This document shows positions 33,431-44,703 of a stretch of DNA of 64,000 nucleotides, piece after piece; position 1 is the stretch's first letter; every line of letters begins with the position of its first letter. The stretch comes from Hetaerina americana. Lineage: Eukaryota > Arthropoda > Insecta > Odonata > Calopterygidae. A program made the translations under genes and the position numbers. Where the stretch lies: positions 89,096,552 to 89,160,551 of the forward strand of contig JAKTNV010000004.1 of NCBI GenBank assembly GCA_022747635.1, given 5' to 3'. Below the pieces are notes generated by a model. It did not search any database. It was not told the DNA's origin and saw only the letters and a program-made list of their open reading frames with translations.

Positions 33431-34849
33431 GAACTACAGAGACCAAATGTTGTTTCAGTAATCGCCAATCATGGTGCATATTTCTTATAAATTGTGCAAA
33501 AATTAAGGCTTCCATAAAGTCGCGGAGAATATCACCAGGTTTGTTTTATTAGTCTTTCATTTTTCAATGAAACTACGTGAGATGCCGGGAATTTCCGTTT
33601 AGTCTCCTTTGAATGATTTCCTTTTCACAAAGGTCTTAACTCAAATGTGTCTACCACGGATTAATGCCGCTTCGTGGCTCGTTTGCGTTTAATATTGTTA
33701 TGCGTGGAAAGCAGGAAGGCTGCCTTCCTGCTTTGTTTAGGCTTTACTTCCTTAAGGGAGGCAATGTCGTCTTTCAAAGAGGATTGGAGACGTGACATTC
33801 AAGCGTTGAAGCAGTGCTTTCCCCCTTTCACGTGCCGATGTTGTGCATCCATGCCAGCGGCACGCGCGTGACCCAGGGGGGGGGGGGGGGTTGGCGATCG
33901 TCGTCCTCTGCGGCCGTGGCGAGAGGAGAGAAAGAAAGGTGACTAGGGAGCAGAACCCGCAGGGGGCGGGGAGCGGCCGAGAGAAAGATCAGTAGTTCGT
34001 CGGAAATAACATGGCCAGTGTCTCCGATGGAAGGGAATGAATGTTCAAATCTCCTTATCAGTCGGAGAAATTTTGGCGAAGCTTACTTTTGGTTCTACTG
34101 CTTGCTTCACTTACTATGTCAACTGCCTCAATATTACGTGGTGATGTGTATTTCGAATAAAATAGATCGTGTTTCTCTGCGGTGACTTCAAATGCTATCT
34201 AGAGTGAAATATGAATGCATATGATATGAATATTGCTCTGCCATGCATGGTGCTGTGTAGTTAGGTTTAGACATTGAAAGAATGTGCGCAGTATGATTTT
34301 AATAATTTTTAAAGAGCCGAGCTAAGCTGTATATATTTTCAAAGGAATGGAATTTCCTCCAACGATTGCGGCACAAAGTGTTGGTGTCGATGATCTGAAG
34401 ACTTTTGTTAGCAGCGTCTTCATTGCCATACATGTACACATATCATGTCTACTGAACAGAAGCAGTTTTGCCAAATGTAAATAATATTCCTTTGAAGGCA
34501 TACCCCAACTTGAATTTAACTGCTTGTCAAAATTTCTAATTAATATTAGTTTTTCTTTTCCCCCGCTGTATTTCAACGTACTCGTAGTATGACAGAAGCA
34601 GGTAATTAGTTCGACTTAACTGCAGAGATGGGACAAAACATCGATGAACTCTTCCCCAACAAAGCTCTAATTATTAATTAGCTAGCTAACTAGCACAGCA
34701 AAGAAACGGCGTGTTCCTCGTCTGTTTTGAAATGGTTTGAATAGAGGGCGAGAATTTTCGCAAATTTGTTGGTGGGTGCAAATTCCAACATTCCTATCAC
34801 ATGCTCGAATTGTAAATGAGCGTTTACAGTTCTGACTCCTCTCCTGCCG
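33431..34849. other. No recognised gene; short palindrome and G tract
   Basis: A 27-bp near-perfect palindrome (AAAGCAGGAAGGC, T, GCCTTCCTGCTTT) lies at 33708-33734. A 15-base G run lies at 33876-33890, within a small GC-rich patch (33840-33980). The remainder is AT-rich. Confidence 0.4.
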
Positions 34850-35300
34850 CCGGTGAGGGTTAAAAGAAGAGCCCATTTACGGGAGGCGGGGGTCCGTCGG
34901 CTTTCTGGCATTCAGTTGCCCTGAAAGAAGGTGGTCGAGTTTGGTCGGTTTCGACTCCCACTTATCGTCGTCTTCCGCTCGCTCGCGTCGCCGGATGACG
35001 CGCGTGTGTCCAGAGATGGCATTTTTTCGCGCTGAATGTGCACGCGTGTTACATTTGGATTCGGACGCCCACGCCAAGCGGAGATAAAACCATTGGTGAC
35101 GTCACGCGTCGAGGTAAACAGGGAGCTATCGCGGTCGACTCCGGTGCATTGCCCCTTCCTCAGCTGACGCATCGGTTGGCGACCCCGTTCAATTAAACGT
35201 ACTTTGGTCGAGCGGTCTACTGTCCAGTGGCGTATTCGAATGGTAAACGTGCTGCTTGGGGGTCTTGAATGTGCACAGGCGAGGATAGGTTGCATGCTAG
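34850..35300. other. GC/CpG-rich block
   Basis: Minus-strand frames of 127 and 66 codons overlap and show no domain. A CRE palindrome TGACGTCA at 35097-35104 follows GAGATAAAACC. A promoter-like island is possible. Confidence 0.4.
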
Positions 35301-36640
35301 CATGGTACGGTTCTCTTCTGAACTTAATGTAATCGTTTGTCTAAATTGGTAACTCATTCTTAAAGTAACTATTTCGAAATAGGCTGTTTGGTAAATGTTC
35401 TAATTAGATTAATTACATAAAAGGGTTCTTATTTTTTAATTGACCTTCATTGCCGACTTCAATGAACATTTAAACCTTTTAAAAATGCCTACTTCATATT
35501 AAAGTGAGATATTGTTTTGCACTAATGCAATGAGCGTGATTATTTCACCAAAAAATCAACGTCTTAGAAATACCAAGAAAAATTTGGCATAGCTATTTTG
35601 TATTTAAAATGGCTGAGATATAAATGTTCTTTTTATTTCCGTTTGTTTGAAAAAAAGGGTTCCATCGTTCCAAACGGTTTATTAATCATACAATTTAATT
35701 TGAAATTTCGCGTCGTTTTCATGGCATGCTGGCGTTGATTTGATATGCGAGTGCGACCCTCACTCTGGAATGGGAGATCCCTGGTGCTTGTGCGTGTGAG
35801 AGCTCCCCAGCTCCATACCTTCCAAAAATCTATCCTGCAGCAAGAAAATAACACTGGGACGCTCTCTCTCAAACCACCCTTCACGTTGAACTCACTGTTG
35901 GTGTCAATTTAATTCGTTCAAATATGGGAAAAAATGAAGTCCATCCTGCGAGCTATCGTGAAAAAAATCAATTGAATCCCACGGACACATTTGTCAAATG
36001 ACGCAGGCACCCTCGCCCGCATCTCACTCGAGTTGGTGAGGTCGGCGTGTGTTCGACGACGGACGCGGTTAATTGCTCACTTAAGCAAGCGTCGCGCCGA
36101 AAGAGAGCGGAAACGGGGGAGGGAGGAGGAGAGGGAGGGAGGGGGGAGACATTGGGATGCTGGACACGTCGCCCGCTATCCCTGACGGGACGTAAAGATT
36201 CAGCAGCGCAGATAGAGGCATCCGTCACGCTTCCCCCGAGAGCCCCTCTCCATCCTCCATCAACCATCCCAGAGGGAGTTCCGATGCCGAGGAGGGACAC
36301 GATCCCGTCCGCCTCTCGCCCGCGTCCCTGGAAACGAAGGGGAATATCGCTCAACGATGAGTTCCCGCAATTGCCGTTGTCCATAATGGTCGTGAGTGAT
36401 TTTCAATGAAGAGCACAAATGAGAGGGCTAGCTATTTTCATATCTAACTTGTTACAACTGCATCGTTGCGGTGTGTAATTTGCAGCGTGAATTGTGTCCT
36501 CGAGCTTGTGTACATGTATACACAGGTACGCATAGTACATATTTTAGGCATGATTAAAACATCAACAGAATCTATGTTCTTTTTTAAATTTTTTATTTTA
36601 ATAGTGTTAAGGATATTTACTGTGTGTTGTCGGTGCCTCA
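35301..36640. other. AT-rich sequence, then a GC-rich block
   Basis: 35301-35990 has no recognised feature. 36000-36345 is GC-rich, with a purine-rich core at 36085-36150 and antisense-overlapping frames (36047-36409 plus, 35968-36384 minus) lacking domains. 36346-36640 has nothing recognised. Confidence 0.4.
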
Positions 36641-36644
36641 TATG

Positions 36645-37085
36645 CTGTGTCTGTCCAAAAATAAGTTGAACAAATTAAGGGAAAATTATTGCTGATCAAA
36701 TTAAAAATGAACGTACTAAAATTTCTTATGTTAGCCTCCTTGTGCATCGAAACACCAATTCCAGCCCCTCGACGGGAACTTCATTCAGGCACCTCGCCAC
36801 GGCCTCTTTGGCATTCACCAGCGTTCCAAAATGGTTGCCATTCAAGCCTTTTTATTCTTGGGGGAGCAAAGAATCCCCGAAGTGCCTCGTCGGTGCTGTA
36901 AGTGACTTTTTCAGCGGTGCAAGAGATTACGCGGGATTGTAACATGAGCAACCTTATGATATTCTGACAGGACCTTGGGGACCATCATGGCACGCACCTT
37001 TATCATGGCTAAATCGTCTGTAAGAAGGCCCTACCCTGTGATTTTCGGTATACTGCACGCTTCTGCTAACATTTATGAGGAAGAG
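36645..37085 (-). mobile_element. Mariner relic with catalytic core deleted
   Basis: On the minus strand, from 37085 downwards, it reads a degenerate second HTH (VQYTENHRV) and then VRAMMVPKVLSEYHKVAHVT, shared with the relic at 24660-25090. After a gap where the catalytic core should be comes NGNHFGTLVNAKEAVARCL, the mariner C-terminal segment. TGTCTGTCCAAAAATAAG near 36651 resembles a mariner inverted end. Stops and frame changes are frequent. Confidence 0.65.
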
Positions 37086-37174
37086 TTTGTAGAGGCGTAG
37101 GAGAGAAAAAGCTTAGTGGGAGGAAATAAATGGTTCAAAGGAATCAATGCTGCATGTGGCCAGAGGAAAAATTC

Positions 37175-38058
37175 AAGGTCAGTCCCGGAATTGGTAGGAC
37201 TGAGTCGATTGAAAAATTGTTTTTCCAGAATACAGTCACTCAAAAGTCTTCGAAGTGCCACCCTTGTGCGTCCACACACCGCTGCCAGCGGGTTTTTCAC
37301 GCCTCGTATGCCTTCTAAAAGGTGGTGCCCGGAATGCTGCTAAGCATCCTCGTCACGGCCTGTTGTAACGCTTCTACCGGGCCATGTGTGACGTCCCTGC
37401 AGCTCGGATTTGAGGCGGGGAAACATTGGCATTGTCTAAAAAATTTGGATCCTCACTCACATGGTCAAGAAGCTCATGGCAGATCCGCGTGCGAGTTTCC
37501 TTTTTTTCGTCCGAGAGCACTCACGGCACCAACTTCGCACACAAGTCGCTGCAGATCACTTTTAGGGATGTCAATCTCATCCAAAACCACACGAACACTT
37601 AATCTGTGATCCCTGTCCAACAAGGCCTTCACTCTTGTAGGATATTCGTCACTTATTGAGAACGAAGAGGGCCCTGAACGTTCGGCTTCTTTAGCATCTT
37701 CTCTACCCTCCCGAAACAACTTGTGCCACTCGAAAACACCCGATCTACGCATGGCGTTATCACTATGAGCTGCCCTGAGCATGTCACGAGTCTCTTTCAC
37801 GGTGTTACCCAGTTTCACGTCAAATTTGATGGGATAGCGCTTTTCCAATAACGGGGTCATGACGGAGCGTTACGAGGTCACGCTATAGAAATTTCGTAAA
37901 CGAACGATCCGCACTACGCTAAGGCTAAGGGTGGGGGCCAACTGCCACCGGCCTCCAGATTTTCCTGAGGTTCCCCTCTCTCGAACCCAGCCAGATAACC
38001 CGCCGCCCGTCCGTCCGTCTATCCGGGAAAATGAGTCATACTTTTGGGACATACCTGG
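37175..38058 (-). mobile_element. Internally deleted mariner, imperfect ends
   Basis: The right end read inward, TACCAGGTATGTCCCAAAAG, and the left end CAAGGTCAGTCCCGG are related but diverged inverted repeats. The N-terminal half of a transposase is at 37474-37860. A C-terminal tail (KTRWQRCVDAQGWHFEDF, of the RWxKCVxxxGDYFE type) lies at about 37215-37330. The catalytic core is missing. The end type differs from the elements at 12038, 13247 and 32030, so this is another mariner lineage. Confidence 0.65.
37474..37860 (-). pseudogene. Mariner transposase N-terminal domain
   Basis: A 128-codon frame contains RYPIKFDVKLGNTVKETRDM (first HTH start), then VFEWHKLFREGREDAKEAER, then LDRDHRLSVRVVLDEIDIPK (second HTH) and ALGRKKG. 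The order and spacing match mariner N-termini. GPSSFS replaces the usual GRPSTS linker. The frame ends before the catalytic domain. Confidence 0.85.
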
Positions 38059-38211
38059 TATTACTTATAAAATGAATTGCAGAATAAATGAACAGAAAAA
38101 GGATCAAATTTGAAAAAAGTTAAAACAACACAATGCTAATAAAATAATATATAATACAAATTTTGCTATACGGTTGTTTTTTACGAAAGAAATGGAAATT
38201 GTCGCTGTACC

Positions 38212-38270
38212 GTTGAAGAGCTACATCCATCTAAAACCTACCTTGGTCGGTGGAATATTAATGCAAAAAT
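38212..38270 (+). mobile_element. LINE family 2, minimal 3' end
   Basis: GCTACATCCATCTAAAACCT and ACCTTGGTCGGTGGAATATT match the last bases of the copy at 53640-55275 (TAAAACCTACATTGACCGGT). Confidence 0.5.
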
Positions 38271-39059
38271 AATAAATTATTTTAATGGAGGTTGTCAATA
38301 GTATCTAATGATGTGTAAGGTGACAAAATCTGCTCATTATAGCTTCTATTTTTGTGGGTGTATTTAATTTTTGCATGGTTGTGAATTACTTAAAAATATT
38401 TAAATACTGGTGACATGTCGTTTAAAGAAGCATGATGGGGATTAGGATGTTATAGTTAGATAATTACTTTTAGAGAATGCAGAAAGATTGCGCATGGTAA
38501 AAATTGTTAAATGTATTACCTACTTATCTGAAGAAGTGTCAAAAAGGTTTGTAGATTTTAAAAATATTTCGCAAAGGGTAATATAATTGAGTGCACTTAA
38601 GTAGATGAAGATATAGGCAAATTTCTGCTTTTGAATAAAATACATTTAAAATATTTTTCGGTGAAATTATTTTCCAATTATTAAGAAAATATATTACTAT
38701 GTACTTACTAATCTCAATTTGACCGTCGCTGTTTATTAACTTTCATAAAAATGGATGTGCCCGAATTGGAATGACATTTGCTTGCCACACTCTTAGGCAT
38801 GCCGCCACCAGCTGTAATAATAGTTTTGTTGGCATGCATACTTGGGCTGTAAAGGCTACCTCTATTAATTTTTGGGGAATATTAAAATAAATGCAGTCGT
38901 GATCGGAGGTGATATTTCCTTCGCTAGGAGTTATCATAAGCAGTTATAGTATGACAGAAAATCAGCCTGATTTCCTCATAAAATATTGCTTGAGCATTTA
39001 TAAGCTCCTTTCGTGGGAATTTTCGAAGAATATAAGTTAGTCCGGGAATCTGATGATGC
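38271..39059. other. AT-rich, no recognised feature
   Basis: Very AT-rich, with no motif-bearing frame. Confidence 0.5.
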
Positions 39060-39345
39060 CTGTAGCTTCCCTTCGCTCTTCGTAAACCCTACGTTCTCCC
39101 TTCGCACAAGCTCTCTTTGCGTATCTCGAAATCCACCCCTCCATTGCCTCCATCCGGCCATTCCATTCTTCATCCCCATCTCCCCGACTTCTTCCCAACC
39201 CTCCCCGTCTTACGCTTTCCTTATTGCTCGCTCGAGACACTCTCCTGTCACATTCGTCATCCTTCATCCCTTATCCCGCCGTTGTCATCCTTTGCAATTG
39301 TCAAGTAGAGGATTCTCCCCTCCCTACTCCCTTCAACTCAAATTC
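39060..39345. other. Pyrimidine-rich strand-asymmetric block
   Basis: The plus strand is strongly C+T-rich. Three overlapping plus-strand frames are Ser/Pro-rich and lack domains. The minus strand is G/A-rich like LINE family 2, but I could not align it to the copies here. Confidence 0.4.
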
Positions 39346-39829
39346 AGAGGGTTTGGATGAGGAAATTCAGAGCGCGATTTTTTCAATGGATGATTGTGAT
39401 GCACTTAATGCTTATTCGTCATGTTAGGAAGTAAAAATAATGCTGCTGAAACTTCTTATGCCCAAGACATAATTTGAAATGGAATCAATTTAACACTGAT
39501 TGTTGGGGTATATTTTATTATGCAACATTGATGTAGTTTTAAAAAGAGATAACTCGATCGTCATTTTATTCCATTTATTACAAATAATAATTGCATCTCC
39601 TTTTTTTGAGTAAAAATGGATAAAATCCCAACTGAATTGGGATTTTGGTCATTCTACGAAGAAACTAGTCTTGCATGGCTTTGTTGTTACTTCACTGTAC
39701 CAAGTTACTTCAAACAAAGTTACTCCATTGTAGCTCACCCCTTATCCAAGCATTGATTATAGCCCTTTGACTGGCTGATCAGCTAAACGTAGATTATTCC
39801 ACAATCTGTTTTTATTAATTACTCATTGA

Positions 39830-40350
39830 TTCTTTTGTCATTTCCTCCACATATACCTTGAAGAGCACCAGTGAAAATGAACAACTCTGCCTTACACCTC
39901 TTCCTAATACTGCCCATCCCGACTCTTCGTCCCCCCCCTTCCACCTGAGCAGTCGGAGACATGTACAGGTTGCGGATTATCCTCCTATCCCTTCAATTTA
40001 CTCGTATATTCTACATTACATGAATTAATTCTAACCGATTAACTCCATCGAATGTCTTCTCAAAATCCATGTAGAATATAATTACATTCTGGTTGCTTTG
40101 TGTATTTCTTTGCATGAGTGACCTCATTACTGCTATGGCAATACTCTTACCTATTTCCTTTCTATATTAAACGTGTCACCTAACTGCGCACTAATTTACC
40201 CTCGTCTCCAGCCTTTTATTGATGACCCTGACGAATACCAGAGCATCTTCGGAAATCAAGCTTATTTTCCTCACTTACGGCTTCCTATCCCTCTTTTGGA
40301 ATGGGCATTGATACTGGTCGTTCGATGTCTACCGGCCAAATTCTTCCCTC
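39830..40350 (-). mobile_element. LINE family 2, reverse-transcriptase palm fragment
   Basis: On the minus strand AIAVMRSLMQRNT is followed by FYMDFEKTFDGVNRLELI (motif A with the DFEK.FD pattern), then RDRRIIRNLYM, then the SFSLVLFKVYVEE region. This is the same order as in the family consensus (DAI.. RS..E..., FVDFEKAFDRV, WRDRRIIRNLYM, PLLFNVYxEE). It is broken by frameshifts, and the usual 3' end is not present. Confidence 0.7.
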
Positions 40351-41221
40351 ATGAGTTTTTTTGATTGAAAGCCCTCCTTCCACGTTTTCCTGAAGTCTTA
40401 AGTGCTTCCGTGTGAATTTTTTACGTGTGCACCCATATCTTTGTTCGATACGAATACCTCCGAGTACGTCCAGGCGTGCATGAAATACTAGTTTTCGTAT
40501 GTAGGCTGGAGTAATGTACTTTCAAGATGATTATAACATTATAGTTAGCTATCCTCATCGACTTCAGATTCTCTGTCCGCTCCTGATGAACCAATAGCGT
40601 TACCACAGAGCTCCTCTCTTCCTATCTCTCATAAATATTCTCTGGGGCGATAAATATTTTCCTCTTGTAGCTTTGATAGCGCGTACATAAGTATTCTCCC
40701 TGCACGCGTAACCCCTGACACCTTTTTGCAAAATACTCCAATTTGACCACCTTGTAAACACTCATATTTTTGCCCTGTACTTCCCACCACACTCCTTTCG
40801 CACTATTATTTTCTAGTTTTTTGGTAACAGGCATTAATCTATGCAGTTACTTTAGTTCTAATTTTGAAATTTGTTACTTCGTGTCTCGAATTCGGATGCT
40901 TGAATCATCTAGTCAAGATGTAATTACTCGGAGAACTGTGCTTTTCTCTCCAAGTAGGTTCACGTTCTTCACTCCGGCCTTGCGAGAAAATCCCGACCTC
41001 GAAGGCTAAGTTACGCCTCCGAGGTTGAGGTGAACTGTGAGTCGTGTTTATTTTTTCCTTCATTTCATGCCCTTGTTTCATGCGGGATGAACGAGAGGTG
41101 AATTCTCCCAGCAGTACATACATAGTTGGGATGCTATTAACCGGCGTTGGCTGTACCTATATACTTATTTAAATGTCTCTCCCTTTAAATCCCAAACTCG
41201 AGGTCAAGAAACTCAGTCGGT
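40351..41221. other. No recognised feature
   Basis: Frames at 40421-40606, 40622-40834 and 40770-41009 carry no motif I recognise. Confidence 0.45.
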
Positions 41222-41815
41222 TTCAGTTCGCGTGGGCGTTCAATCGCTTCCCCCTCCCCCTAGGGGTGGGGCCGTGACGCCGGCTCCTCTCCCTGCTGCA
41301 AATCGAATGCGCCTCCGGGGGCGGGGCGCTTCCTCGTTCCCAGCTACCACCGCGTCGGGGCTCGGCTTCCCGCCGGAGTCTATCGCCTCGAGGGGGCGGC
41401 TGCCGCCTTTCTCCTACGTCTCCTATCCACCCTTGTCCCTCGCCCCTTTCCCCATCCCCTCTCTTCCTATTCGCCGCTGGAGCAATCCTTCTCGTCTTTT
41501 CTTTCTTGTTTTGCGGGAGAGGTGGGTGGCTCGGGGTAATGTGTTTGCCCCCCCTTCTCCCCCGAGGCATCCCGTTGATGAGAGGACGTCCCACCTCTTC
41601 GCCCCGCTCCCTCTACCTCCTCTCCTCCCTCGGGCCGTCTTCTCGCGCCCTCTTTCCCCCACCCCGTGCGTCCACGCCCATCCCCTTGCCTTCTCTCCCC
41701 GCACGCACTATTTCTACTCCGTGGCGGACGTTTCTTCGAGGGACTTAGTGGAGTTTCTGGCTCTGCCTTGCTTCCGGCTGGGCGGCTGGGGTTGCACAGC
41801 CAGGAAATGCTAGGT
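41222..41815. other. GC- and pyrimidine-rich block
   Basis: One of the most GC-rich blocks here, C+T-biased on the plus strand from 41400 to 41700. A 193-codon plus frame and 123- and 93-codon minus frames overlap. All are low in complexity and none has a domain. Confidence 0.45.
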
Positions 41816-41847
41816 TATTCTTATCGGTAATCTGCCAGTTCAGGTAG

Positions 41848-42690
41848 GATTTTGATTGACACAAGCTACCCAACAGTACCGTGGCGATTCCCTTGTCTTT
41901 CCAAACAAAACATTACCCGATATCCATCTTTTCAATAGGCCCCTCTTCATCTCCGTATACTTCCTTCCTCCCTTCATCCCGTCCAACATCCCTTTCCTAT
42001 CCTTGCCCCTTCCTCGTTTGCCTAACTTTCTCCCGTCTATCGAAGTCTTCCACATCCCACCGCCATTCACTAGGCTCTGTATCCATCTTTCCTGTCTCCT
42101 TAAAATTAATCTCAACAATCCCCCTTCTCCCCCACCTTACCTAGCACTTCCTCATTCGTTTTCATTTCTGCCCACTTCACCTTTTCCATCCTTCTCACCC
42201 ACATTTAAAAAGCCGCCAATCTACGTCTGTCATTCTGTTCAATGACCATGTTTCTGTGCCTTGCAAAATTACACTTTCTACCAATGTTCTTAACGGGCCA
42301 TATCTTAACATCCTTTCTCGACGTCCCTGTCATATGTCCCTCCTTGTGAAATCCTCTTTGCGTAACGCAATTCTTTTCCTTTGGTCCCGACTGCTTTGAC
42401 CATTTTTGCCGAAAACACTTCCGAGATAAGTAAACTGTTCCACCAGCTCTAGTTTTTGCCCTCCTATTTTGAAGTTTTAATTATCCTTTCTCTATCTGGC
42501 AATAACCTTTGTTTTCTTTACATTTATTTTCAACCCATGTCTATCTCATTGACTTTTAAATGCCCTCAGCAGTTTGTAACCCCTTTACCGACTGAAAAAC
42601 TAAAGCGTCATCAATAATTTCGGAAGATATCATCAAACTTCAAAATTCTTTTTAAGTTGGAAATACGTCAGTGTTAATCGCGACGGCTGT
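41848..42690 (-). mobile_element. LINE family 2, 3' half, inverted
   Basis: The minus frame at 41840-42118 reads LRRQERWIQSLVNGG, then GRKLGKRGRGKDRKGMLDGM, the C-terminal module of the family. Upstream (higher coordinates) are GGCGGCTTTTTAAATGTGGG, the YLSRKCF region and a degenerate palm (DDALVFQSVKGLQ, where RFADDQALV is seen at 54500). Frames are broken. Confidence 0.8.
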
Positions 42691-42969
42691 CCATGAATGC
42701 CACTGTGCTTGAGCCCTTACAAGAAACTGTCAGAGCCGGCGTACGTTGGACTTATTTAGATGATGATGCCTGTGGAATGCGCGTAGGTTGAGGGTTCGGT
42801 ATTGCAAATACTAGGGGTTGAAAAATCTTCAGGAGTGTCCTTTCGACTGAAAACTCGGATAAACTCGGAATTGGGAGTCTAGGGAGTGAGATTCCTGAAA
42901 TGTTTCCCCTGTCTCGGAACACACACAAAGGACCCGGAAATCTCAAAGTAAATTACGAGATTTCGTACG

Positions 42970-43052
42970 TTTTCTCGATAGCTCAAATGGCTAGAGCATC
43001 CGCCCGGCAAGTGGAAATATCCGGTTTTCAAGTCCCGGTCAAGGAAATATTT
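42970..43052 (+). repeat. tRNA-like pseudogene or SINE head
   Basis: TCTCGATAGCTCAAATGGCT and AGAGCATCC resemble a tRNA D-arm (box A). CCGGTTTTCAAGTCCCGGTC resembles the T-arm (box B). The anticodon stem does not fold well and the acceptor stem is poor. It is similar in style to the minus-strand tRNA-like sequence at 52537-52610. Confidence 0.45.
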
Positions 43053-43119
43053 TTGCTCTCATGATTTGCTCGATTCCGCCCTCCCACCTCTTCGGTGTTC
43101 GTCCTTAATATGCATTCCT

Positions 43120-43705
43120 ATCCCTTTTCCTTATGTCCATTTCTATGTGAATGAATATTTGTTCGCCATATGGAAAAAAGGTTAGCGGTGGCATTTTTCC
43201 CAAATGTCCCGCTGTCACTCTCAAACGCCTCGCCAACTGATCAAATCTTCTCAAATCAACCGATCCACTCCTAAAATCCCCGCCTCGTCCCAACACCATT
43301 CCCATGCCCTGAAATAAGCCGAGATGCAAAACATGCCCCTCTCCCACCCGCTTTTAACTCTCTCCTACCAATACCCTGCTCCACATGCACATCCAGCAAT
43401 GTAGTTTACCTTCTGAAGTGCCAACTTTGCCCTGCCGTTTATATTGGACAGTGTACCACACCCCTTAATATTAGAATCAATAACCACCGGGCCTCATGCA
43501 AGAATTCTTCCCTGATTGGAATGCTCCCAATCCCCAAAACACGCCTCCGAACACAACACTCTCTTTGATAAATGCTATAGTGTATCCATCTTAGCATCCC
43601 TCCCACCCTCTGATCCTCCTCTGAAACTCAAAACAATAGAGCAAGCCTTCATCTGGCTTTTGGATTCCTGGAATCGCCCAGGAATTAATGTTGGGCATTA
43701 ATTAC
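43120..43705 (+). pseudogene. Penelope-like element fragment with GIY-YIG endonuclease domain
   Basis: The frame from 43387 reads CTSSNVVYLLKCQLCPAVYI, then GQCTTPLNIRINNHRASCKN. The GIY-YIG core corresponds to VVY and VYIG, with the conserved Arg in NIRINNH. After a frame change near 43515 it continues with ASEHNTLFDKCYSVSILASL, KLKTIEQAFIWLLDSWNRPG and INVGH, then stops at 43703. The E of TIEQ and the W.LD.WNRPG ending are typical of Penelope-like C-termini. Upstream, degenerate RDAKHAPLPP sequence fits the Cys-rich linker that precedes this domain. The reverse transcriptase part is not recognisable. 5'-truncated fossil. Confidence 0.8.
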
Positions 43706-43879
43706 CCTGATCTGCACATATTTTAACTCTCCCTCCACCCCCATCAGCTTCCATATTTTCCCCACCCTTCTAATAATCCCCCTTCTAACTCTACCCCTCC
43801 CAACTCTTCCCCTCGCAAACCTCTCCCTTCCTTCCCCCTTCCATCCATCGTTCCAGCCCTCGTATTTCCCTCAGTTCTG

Positions 43880-43935
43880 CCACTCTCTTCCTAGGGAGAG
43901 GTGGCTGGGACCACCGAAAATTCGAAACCTAGTGG
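43880..43935 (+). ncRNA. Hammerhead-ribozyme-like fold (Penelope-associated), mutated core
   Basis: Stem I: CCACT (43880-43884) pairs with AGTGG (43931-43935) and TTC (43888-43890) with GAA (43924-43926), with an internal loop between. Stem II: GGTGG (43900-43904) pairs with CCACC (43911-43915). Then comes GAA, a two-pair stem III (AA/TT) and C at 43923, where hammerheads cleave. The strand before stem II is CTAGGGAGA, 9 nt rather than the 7-nt CUGANGA, so the core is altered and activity is doubtful. Penelope-like elements are known to carry hammerhead motifs with very short stem III. Confidence 0.45.
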
Positions 43936-44149
43936 GTTTCTTTTCTTTTTTATGTGTTTCTGTGTGTGCCCACTAGTGCTAACCGTTTTACATTATAATT
44001 ATTATTCACGTCGGTAAGACCCAAAAAAGTGTTCTATGTATGTATGTGTGTGTGTTACACACACACTATATGTATATATATTTCTATTTATATATACACA
44101 CATATATGCATACATACATATGTACATGCTTGACCTGATGTACAGTGGG
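43936..44149. repeat. TG/TA-rich simple sequence
   Basis: 44035-44131 contains GTATGTATGTGTGTGTG, ACACACAC and ATATATACACACATATATGC runs. 44091-44131 is repeated imperfectly at 44941-44980. Confidence 0.6.
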
Positions 44150-44245
44150 AAATTGTGTTTTGCTAGGGGCCACAAATTATTTAATTAGTAATTACGTCCA
44201 TCCAAAAACCAACCTTAACCGGTAGATTACCTAATAATAATAATA
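44150..44245 (+). mobile_element. LINE family 2, minimal 3' end
   Basis: GGGGCCACAAATTATTTAAT, then CATCCAAAAACCAACCTTAA and CCGGTAGATTACC, followed by (AAT)n, match the end of the copies at 22500 and 53640 (ACCTACATTGACCGGTAGAT then AATAATAATA). Confidence 0.6.
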
Positions 44246-44266
44246 ATATATATATATATATATATA
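44246..44266. repeat. (TA)n microsatellite
   Basis: Uninterrupted TA repeat of about 20 bases at the 3' side of the inverted SINE. Confidence 0.9.
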
Positions 44267-44546
44267 AACCATAAACACAGTAATGAACCCGGAGGTCGGT
44301 TTGGTAGGTGATGGTAGAGTTCACCCAGTACTAAGCCCGACGGCGTGTGAAATTCACACATTAGGGTAGGGGGGCCAGTTCCTTTCCCTGTGCCGGTAAT
44401 GGTTTCCCTGGAAGATCTGGTACCCGAAAAATCACATAGTTTGGGTGGAGCTGCAGGTGCCCAGAATGCCCAATGTTGCCCGGGAATCGAACCCGGGCCC
44501 CTCCGGTCAGTAGTCCAACGCTCTACCCCCTGTACTACCGCGACCC
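44267..44546 (-). mobile_element. SINE family B, copy 1
   Basis: On the minus strand the head is tRNA-like: GGGTCGCGGTAGTACAGG, then GGGTAGAGCGTTGGACTACT and GGGTTCGATTCCCGGGC (perfect box B). A body of about 200 bases follows, with CCCTAATGTGTGAATTTCAC, GCCGTCGGGCTTAGTACTGG and GTGAACTCTACCATCACC, shared with the copy at 58035-58302. It lies between two (TA)n tracts, so it may have inserted into a TA microsatellite. Confidence 0.85.

Positions 44547-44612
<66 letters not shown>
44547..44612. repeat. (TA)n microsatellite, about 65 bp
   Basis: Near-perfect TA repeat with one G interruption, directly at the head of the SINE. Confidence 0.95.
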
Positions 44613-44614
<2 letters not shown>

Positions 44615-44703
44615 TTTCGTAGACGTAACACGGAAGTGCCGAATAGTACAATACACAGTAACACACAATATAGAAACACAAAAAAAGAAGAACACTCACA
44701 CGT

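Noticed and set aside
37073..37300. Minus-strand frame (LSPTNSGTDLEFFLW) as a mariner catalytic segment
   Set aside because: The resemblance to SPDLAPxDF is loose, and another frame over the same bases gives a better mariner C-terminus (RWQRCVDAQG), so the catalytic reading is likely chance.
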